Below are positions 58,861 to 64,000 of a stretch of 64,000 bases of DNA, one piece after another (position 1 is the stretch's first letter; each line of letters starts with the position of its first letter). The notes beneath the pieces were generated by a model that ran no database searches, had not been told where the DNA came from, and was given only the letters and a program-made list of their open reading frames with translations. The stretch spans positions 2,108,001 through 2,172,000 of the forward strand of contig NZ_QPEQ01000001.1 of NCBI RefSeq assembly GCF_009455625.1, written 5' to 3'. The translations under genes and the position numbers were made by a program. This stretch comes from Paraburkholderia bonniea. GTDB taxonomy: Bacteria > Pseudomonadota > Gammaproteobacteria > Burkholderiales > Burkholderiaceae.

Positions 58861-59634
58861 CTAGCCATCCGCGTAATCCGCCAGCACCCGGCGCGGTGCC
58901 AGGCACGTCTCCGCCCGGGCCGCATCGCGCTGCGACGGCTCGGACGCGAGCAAATCAAGCCGGTAGCCCAGCGCATACACCGTGCGGATATTGCACAGCC
59001 CGGTGGCCGATAACTTGAGTTTTTTACGCAGCGTATGAATGTGCTGCTCAATCGAACGCGCGGCGATCTCCTTGCACGCATCCCACACCGTCGCAGCGAT
59101 CTGCGCGCGGCTCAGCACCCGCCCCGGGTGAGAGAAAAAAAGCCACGCCAGTGAAAACTCACGCGCCGTCAGCGCCACCTCGGTGCCATTCACGAAGATC
59201 GCGCCGAGATCCCGATGCAACGTATACGGCCCGTGCTGCAGACGGTCAGCCAGACGGTTACGCCCTTCACGCTGCAGCACGAGATAGACCCGGAAACGAA
59301 TCTGCTCGACATCATCCCGGTGCACCACGTCTTGCGCCCCGGCTTGCGCCAGCGCCCGCAGATCCGACCAGTCTGGATGACGCGCCAGCACGATCACCGG
59401 CGTAAACAAGTCGGGATTGCCATTGCGCCACGACAGCAGCGGCCGCGCTGCAATCATGTCGTGCTGCACGTCGATCAGCACCATGTCGTAACGTCCGCCG
59501 CGCATCGCGCGCAGCAGTTTGCGGTCGTCGCTATAGGCATCTACCGCCACGCCATCATGCCCAAAACATTCCCCGATGCTGTGGATCAGCACGGCATCGC
59601 CACTCGCTATTCCAACTCTCACGCGACTCTCCAT
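58861..59634 (-). CDS. OmpR-family response regulator with atypical receiver (HrpG-like candidate)
   Basis: Encodes 257 aa from ATG 59634. The N-terminal 120 residues have the receiver fold (VGIASGDAVLIHSIGECFG, YDMVLIDVQHDM, TPVIVLARHPDWSDL) but the acidic pair is reduced and the switch Lys is replaced (DVVHRDD). The C-terminal winged helix is complete (VALTAREFSLAWLFFSHPG, RSIEQHIHTLRKKLKLS, RTVYALGYRLDLL). It may act without phosphorylation. OmpR-type HrpG proteins top the T3SS cascade in Ralstonia and Xanthomonas; the position near a second T3SS edge makes this a suggestion only. Confidence 0.85.
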   Translation of the reverse strand: MESRVRVGIASGDAVLIHSIGECFGHDGVAVDAYSDDRKLLRAMRGGRYDMVLIDVQHDMIAARPLLSWRNGNPDLFTPVIVLARHPDWSDLRALAQAGAQDVVHRDDVEQIRFRVYLVLQREGRNRLADRLQHGPYTLHRDLGAIFVNGTEVALTAREFSLAWLFFSHPGRVLSRAQIAATVWDACKEIAARSIEQHIHTLRKKLKLSATGLCNIRTVYALGYRLDLLASEPSQRDAARAETCLAPRRVLADYADG

Positions 59635-60326
59635 GACGATTCTTTTATACGTATCAAAACCGGTAATCCGGGTTTTATCCAATGTATGCAGCACTTTACC
59701 CAGCGGGTTGCACCACGTTAGTGCGATGAATAAAAGACTTTTTAATCACCACTCCCGTTAGTGCAATAAAAAGCGAATTCGGATGCAACACAAACGAAAT
59801 TTTTATTTCATATACGGTTTATTCCATGACATCTGGAACCCGCCATGGTCAAACCTCACAGCATGCAATAAGCGAACGAATGCTGACTGAATAAGGCACC
59901 ACATCCTGAAATAAATCCGCCCATACCATAAATTCGGCAATCAGGTAATTCAGTCAAAAATCGACAATTCATCACACAAAGGAAAATTCATACATGCTAC
60001 TGTCCGCCAATAAATACATTCCCCCCGCAATCAACTTCGCCGCTTAAACCCGGGCCGGACCCGGCGCGCCGGATTGATTTCAACCCTTGCGTTCATTGCA
60101 CGCCAGTCACGCGCCTGCGCCGCTTTGCGGCACCGTTGCGCCCAGCCTCGGGGGGAGATGAGGCAGAGTGATTTTTTCTCTGCCTGCTGGTCTGTTGGCC
60201 TGCTGCTCTGCTGGTACTTGTACGCCCAGCCAGACCTTGCAGCGCGGCGGAGCACTGGCTTGCGCGCATCACAACAAAACAAACCGTCACAACCACCGCG
60301 AAGCACCGGTTGGCGGAGAAAAATAT
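59635..60326. other. 692-bp A/T-rich divergent regulatory region
   Basis: Between the divergent OmpR-type regulator and ECF sigma genes. CGTTAGTGCGAT (59716-59727) and CGTTAGTGCAAT (59756-59767) are direct repeats 40 bp apart, about four helical turns, close to the OmpR-type gene start: possible autoregulatory sites. A GGAACC at 59835 is not followed by GTTAC. No coding frame here is convincing. Confidence 0.5.
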
Positions 60327-61268
60327 ATGGCCATCAAAGAATTACGTTGTCTTGATCTCTTGCGCGTGGTGCCGCTGAGCCGCGCGTCATCGCCGCGGCA
60401 AGGTCCGCTGACTTCGTCGCCGCGTTTCACGCCGCCGCGTGCGCTGAATACGCCCCATCCAGCGTTACCACTACCGCCAGGCAAGCCAGCGAACCGGACG
60501 CGCCAGCCCTGCGTTCTTCCGGCGCGCGCGCAGGGCTGGCGAGTGATCGCGCAGCCAGTGGCCCAGCTTGCTCATCATCTGGCACCGCTGTGCGCCAGCA
60601 CCGATATCACGTTCAGTCCACCACCGCGCCAGCCTGCGGCGATGGCGACGCTCCCCCCCCCCACCACTGCAACGAGTTCAACCTCGGCACGCGCTGACAC
60701 CACGCATCCGTCAGCCACATCCGAAGCGGCACTCCTGCAACGCATCGCCCAGCGCGATGCGGCAGCGCTCACGCAGTTGCACCGGCTTTACCGGCCACGG
60801 CTCGAACGCTATCTGCGGCGCTTGACGCGCAAACCGCATCTGATTGATGAGGTGATTAACGACGTGCTGCTAGTGGTCTGGAACAAGGCAGCGCGGTTTC
60901 GCGGTGACTCGCGCATTTCGACGTGGATCATCGGCATTGCCTACCGCGCCATGCGCAGCGCGTTGCGCCAGGAGGAGATGCATGCGGACGAGTTGCTCAT
61001 CAGCGGCGCTGAAGCCGACGAGATTCATGCGCTGCTGCCATGGCACGACGCTGACGAGCTCAGCGACTGGCTACAGCACGCGCTCGCGCTGCTCACGCCG
61101 GAGCATCAGCAAGTGCTTGAGCTGGCGTATGTGCTGGGTCATTCAATGGAAGAAATTTCGCGTCACCTGCGCTGCCCGCTCACCACGGTGAAAGCTCGTA
61201 TGGTCCACGCCAGGGCCCGGCTGCGCACGCTCCTGCCCGCGCTCGCTACGCCACATGGCCGTGTTTAG
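60327..61268 (+). CDS. ECF-type RNA polymerase sigma factor with Pro/Ser-rich N-terminal extension
   Basis: Encodes 313 aa from ATG 60327, chosen for GGAG nine bases upstream. Residues 1-130 are basic then Pro/Ser/Thr/Ala-rich and not part of the sigma fold. Region 2: LHRLYRPRLERYLRRLTRKP, VINDVLLVVWNKAARFRGDS, RISTWIIGIAYRAM. Region 4: LTPEHQQVLELAYVLGHSME with the TTVKARMVHARARL helix-turn-helix. It precedes a harpin-like gene and a secretin fragment, so it may be the HrpL- or BtrS-like factor for either T3SS. It is the second candidate for reading the GGAAC/GTTAC boxes. Confidence 0.9.
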   Translation: MAIKELRCLDLLRVVPLSRASSPRQGPLTSSPRFTPPRALNTPHPALPLPPGKPANRTRQPCVLPARAQGWRVIAQPVAQLAHHLAPLCASTDITFSPPPRQPAAMATLPPPTTATSSTSARADTTHPSATSEAALLQRIAQRDAAALTQLHRLYRPRLERYLRRLTRKPHLIDEVINDVLLVVWNKAARFRGDSRISTWIIGIAYRAMRSALRQEEMHADELLISGAEADEIHALLPWHDADELSDWLQHALALLTPEHQQVLELAYVLGHSMEEISRHLRCPLTTVKARMVHARARLRTLLPALATPHGRV

Positions 61269-61474
61269 TGTGAGCTGATGCGCTTAGCGCTGCCGCGCTG
61301 CTTCGCTAATGCGCACGGCTTTTCGTTTCCAGCCCCGATGCCGGGCCAGCACTCCCTTACGCTGCTGCTCGGGACAGCCAGCAGGTGGCTGTGGCGCGGC
61401 CATTGAAGTCTTGTTGCAGATCCGGCCCATACGCTCCGGATCTGACCAGTCAACACTTACTGCTAGAGGCATTC

Positions 61475-62347
61475 ATGGATCAAAGCATTCAGACGTCCAG
61501 CCGTTCGAACCTCACCGCACCGTTGTCACCTGCGCTCAATGGGCTCGGTTCAGGAGACGATCAGCAAGCCAACATCGAAAAAATCCTGGAAGACATTCTC
61601 GCGGTCCTTCAGCAAAAACTGCAAAGCTCGCCGCAGGATGCAAGCGAGGCTCCAGCAGGCACCTCGAACGGTCCCGCTGCAACCGCCAATACCGCCTCAA
61701 ACCCGGGTGCCAGCGACATGCCAGCTGCGGGCGCAGGCGCGGACACGGCGGGTGCAGCGAAAGTTGCCGCGAGCGCGCAGCAACTGAACGTGCCGCATGA
61801 GCAGATCGCCGCGTTGCTGCAACAGGTCCGAGATCTGTTGCAGCAAATCCAGCAGCAGCCAGCAGGCAGTGTCGGACAGATGAATCCGCAAACCGCACAG
61901 TTGCTCGATGACATGCTGCAACTGCTGCAGCATCTGGAAAGTGGCGCAGGCGGGGGGGCCAATGCCGGCGATGCGGGCGGCGCAGGAAGCACGAGTGGTG
62001 GTGCGCAACCTTCGGGTGCTCCGGCAACCGGGGGGGCCAGTGGTTCGGCTAATGCAGGCAATCCCGCTGCCGAGTTGCCTTCGACAGTGATCGCGCTGGT
62101 CGGCGACGTAATAAAACTGCTGTCCGAGCTGAAAGCCCTGCATAACTCGCACGCGGGCGGTGCCAGCGGCACGCCCACTTCAGGCGGAACCCCAAGCCCG
62201 AATAGCGGCACGAATAACGCGCCTGCGGCCAGCAGCTTCGCGGCCAAGCATCCGCACATCCAGGCCTTGTTCAACCTGCTGACAAAACTCGCGCCGATGA
62301 TCATGCAATTCATCAAGCCACTCGCGCCGTTAGCACTGGCGCTGTAA
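61475..62347 (+). CDS. Harpin-like secreted protein
   Basis: Encodes 290 aa from ATG 61475 with AGAGG upstream. No Cys or Trp; rich in Gly, Ala, Ser, Gln and Asn, with long Gly/Ala/Ser stretches (near 165-215 and 235-265). Amphipathic Leu/Gln helices are interspersed (ILEDILAVLQQKL, IAALLQQVRDLLQQIQ, LLDDMLQLLQHL), ending in a hydrophobic tail (LFNLLTKLAPMIMQFI). These are the hallmarks of harpins (HrpN, PopA) secreted by plant-type T3SSs. The family cannot be fixed from composition. It lies between an ECF sigma gene and a secretin fragment. Confidence 0.7.
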   Translation: MDQSIQTSSRSNLTAPLSPALNGLGSGDDQQANIEKILEDILAVLQQKLQSSPQDASEAPAGTSNGPAATANTASNPGASDMPAAGAGADTAGAAKVAASAQQLNVPHEQIAALLQQVRDLLQQIQQQPAGSVGQMNPQTAQLLDDMLQLLQHLESGAGGGANAGDAGGAGSTSGGAQPSGAPATGGASGSANAGNPAAELPSTVIALVGDVIKLLSELKALHNSHAGGASGTPTSGGTPSPNSGTNNAPAASSFAAKHPHIQALFNLLTKLAPMIMQFIKPLAPLALAL

Positions 62348-62805
62348 CCCTCGCGGCATATGTCACGCCTGGCCACACCGGCTGCATCTGCCTTATCTGT
62401 GTCTGTGATATCCGCCGTACGGACCACCGGCGCCGGCTGAAAAGTGAGCGCGTGGGTGCCTGGAAGCCGGGCTGCCCGCTCTCACTGGCTCCGCTCAGCC
62501 GTTGCCGCGCACCGTGCGGTGAATGGCACAAATAAGAGAAAGCAGAACGCAGATGACCCGGAGCAGGCGTGGCATCTGCAACGTTTGTGTTGTCTGTGTT
62601 GTCTGCGCGCTGGCTCAGCAGCGCGCACGCACACACCCAAGTGCTACTTCACCCCTCGTGTACCGCGCGAAGCTCCGCGCTCGTGCTCATGGCCGTCCAC
62701 CGTGCGGTGCAGCCAAACGCAGATAACCCGCCGTTACTGACGTAGCACCCTCAACGCCTGCGCTGTCTGCACGCTAACCTAGCAACCCGCACACACACCC
62801 AAGCG
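62348..62805. other. Intergenic region with a duplicated secretin 3' end
   Basis: No gene seen. Most of the region is accounted for by the degenerate direct duplication described at 62510-62860. Confidence 0.4.
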
Positions 62806-62860
62806 CTACTTCATCCCCTCCTGTGCCGCGACACTCGCTGGCACCGCGCGAAACGCCGCA
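62510..62860. repeat. Degenerate direct duplication (about 160-190 bp) including the secretin gene end
   Basis: Three ordered pairs recur: CACCGTGCGGTG (62510 and 62698), ACGCAGATGACCCG/ACGCAGATAACCCG (62547 and 62717), and ACACACCCAAGTGCTACTTC/ACACACCCAAGCGCTACTTC (62631 and 62793). The second copy of the last pair spans the secretin stop codon; the first is a non-coding relic of it. Confidence 0.7.
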
Positions 62861-64000
62861 CCCGCACTCGCCGCCTCCCCCACGCCCGCCGACAAAATCC
62901 GTGGTGTCAGCAAAAAAAGCCGCTGCATCCGATGGCCTCGGCTATGACGAAAACGAAACAGCGCACCGAGCACGGGAATCTTCGAGAGCAACGGCAATGC
63001 CGTTTCCTCATGATCGTTCTGGTCCACCGAATATCCGGCAATCAGCAAGCTCTCACCTTCGCGGATCAAGGCCTGGGTATCAATCGTGCTGCTGTCGACA
63101 ATCGGCAAGAGGCCCACTTTCTGCTCGCTGAGACGGCCGTCTTCGATATGCATGTCCATGCGAATCTGCCGCTGCTCAGGCGTGGTGACAATCATCGGCA
63201 ACACCCGCAGCGACACCCCTGCCGACACGCTGTAGAGATCACTCGACTGATAGCCCCCTACCTGGACGTAGAACGTCTGTTTGTTCTCCATCACCGCTTC
63301 GAGGTTATCCAGCGTCTCCACTTTGGGGCTGGCGATGATGCGCGCCTGGTCGCTCTGCTGCAGCACGCTGATGCGGCTCAGCAAATAGCGGCCTGAGCTG
63401 CCAATCACGGCCGTCAGCACGCCACCGGGGGTGGCCGGCAGCATGCCTGGCGACGCGTCACGCTCGCCGTCACGATCACCTTCACGCCCGCGCTCGCGGC
63501 CGGTGCCGCTCGTGCCATTCAGATGGCTGCTATGCACTTGCCAGTCGACACCCAGTTCCTGCAACGCGTTATCCGTGATCTCAATGATGCTGGCGTCGAT
63601 CTCCAGAATCCCGGGCCGTAAATCCAGTGAATGGATCAGCGTGCCAAACGCGCTCATGTTTTCAGCACGGTCGCGGATCAGCACCGAATTGCTGCGCGAA
63701 TCAGCCTCAATCGTCGGCCCAGGCGGTGGCACGTCACCCGCCGCGGCCGCGCCGCCTGAGCCCGCCATCGCCCCGGCAGCGAAACCACGCGCCATGCCGC
63801 TCACGCCTGTGGCCCCAACGGCCTGGCTGTCCTCTGACGCACCATCAAAGCGCCCCGGCAAGGGAGCCATCAGGCCCGCCCCGCCCTCGCCGCTCATGCC
63901 GGAGCCGGAGAACCCGGCGAACCCTGGCAGCGGCGCGGGGCCACTGCCGCCCTCACGCTGCACCCCATTCATCACGCCACGCGCTTCCTGGCTGCGCACA
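62806..64000 (-). CDS. sctC: Second T3SS secretin (HrcC/SctC-like), C-terminal part; N-terminus off window
   Basis: 398 codons open to the right edge. A Gly/Ala-rich linker lies near the left of the protein fragment. The N-domain end reads SRSNSVLIRDRAENMSAFGT, followed by the secretin barrel: PGILEIDASIIEITDNALQE, IIASPKVETLDNLEAVMENK and ALIREGESLLIAGYSVDQND. The closing signature LPLLSKIPVLGALFRFR matches T3SS secretins. A charged insert rich in Arg, Glu, Asp and Gly (GRERGREGDRDGERD) sits in the middle. It is only distantly like the sctC at 25645, so it belongs to a different T3SS, perhaps Hrp-type, whose other genes lie to the right. Confidence 0.9.
   Translation of the reverse strand, partial: VRSQEARGVMNGVQREGGSGPAPLPGFAGFSGSGMSGEGGAGLMAPLPGRFDGASEDSQAVGATGVSGMARGFAAGAMAGSGGAAAAGDVPPPGPTIEADSRSNSVLIRDRAENMSAFGTLIHSLDLRPGILEIDASIIEITDNALQELGVDWQVHSSHLNGTSGTGRERGREGDRDGERDASPGMLPATPGGVLTAVIGSSGRYLLSRISVLQQSDQARIIASPKVETLDNLEAVMENKQTFYVQVGGYQSSDLYSVSAGVSLRVLPMIVTTPEQRQIRMDMHIEDGRLSEQKVGLLPIVDSSTIDTQALIREGESLLIAGYSVDQNDHEETALPLLSKIPVLGALFRFRHSRGHRMQRLFLLTPRILSAGVGEAASAGAAFRAVPASVAAQEGMK

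Noticed and set aside
59835..59862. GGAACC near the second ECF gene as another sigma box
   Set aside because: At the required spacing the sequence reads TCACAGC, not GTTACYNA.
60168..60326. Longer start for the second ECF sigma gene
   Set aside because: The upstream part of the frame has no good ribosome site, whereas ATG 60327 has GGAG at nine bases.
61609..62427. 272-aa minus-strand frame opposite the harpin-like gene
   Set aside because: The plus strand has a better start with AGAGG and a Cys-free, Gly-rich, amphipathic composition; the minus frame is rich in Cys and Pro as expected of an antisense shadow.

Overview
The window looks like a Burkholderiaceae chromosome or megaplasmid, Paraburkholderia-like: high GC, Burkholderia-style codon use and ATGA-coupled operons. 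I cannot name the species. It carries one essentially complete Ysc-class type III secretion system (T3SS), its regulators and effectors, and the edge of a second T3SS.

Left flank (1-6.6 kb): a serine hydrolase with a 27-bp repeat tract that runs off the window, a lytic transglycosylase, an ECF sigma factor, a membrane hybrid histidine kinase and a convergent NarL-type response regulator. T3SS block 1 (6.8-27.5 kb): a small unknown protein, three paralogous secreted proteins (tip/filament candidates), a SycD-like chaperone, translocators SctE and SctB, two TPR proteins, then SctI-J-K-L-N-O-P-Q-R-S-T-U, a small chaperone and the secretin SctC. AT-rich accessory block (27.5-34.7 kb): a tandemly triplicated module encoding three small two-TM proteins, a 151-bp MITE, a candidate small ORF, a candidate effector and its CesT-like chaperone. 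T3SS block 2 (34.7-47.7 kb): a partner-switching module (RsbW-type kinase, two membrane sensors, PP2C phosphatase, STAS protein) around SctW, SycN-like, SctX, SctY, SctV, SctD, a YscE-like chaperone and the needle SctF. This order resembles yopN-tyeA-sycN-yscX-yscY-yscV of Yersinia. Together with the partner switch it recalls the Bordetella Bsc/Btr arrangement.

Right flank (48-64 kb): a second hybrid kinase paralogous to the first, a PotD-like binding protein, class III aminotransferase/phospho-lyase, small-molecule kinase and MocR regulator, a second NarL-type regulator, a SopB/IpgD-type phosphatase effector, an OmpR-type regulator with an atypical receiver, a second ECF sigma factor, a harpin-like protein and the C-terminal part of a second secretin.

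The main regulatory observation is a bipartite promoter-like box, GGAAC-N15-GTTACYNA (N16 in one case), found at eight places. Each lies upstream of a T3SS, translocator or effector-candidate transcription unit. It defines a candidate ECF-sigma regulon. It ties the SopB-like gene, the three two-TM paralogs and a 66-codon ORF to the secretion system. The three two-TM paralogs have diverged tails but all keep an ExxxLLS tail motif resembling a eukaryotic acidic-dileucine sorting signal, and a Cys pair in the inter-TM loop. This makes them the best candidate for an undescribed effector family here. All assignments come from reading the sequence; no database search was run.
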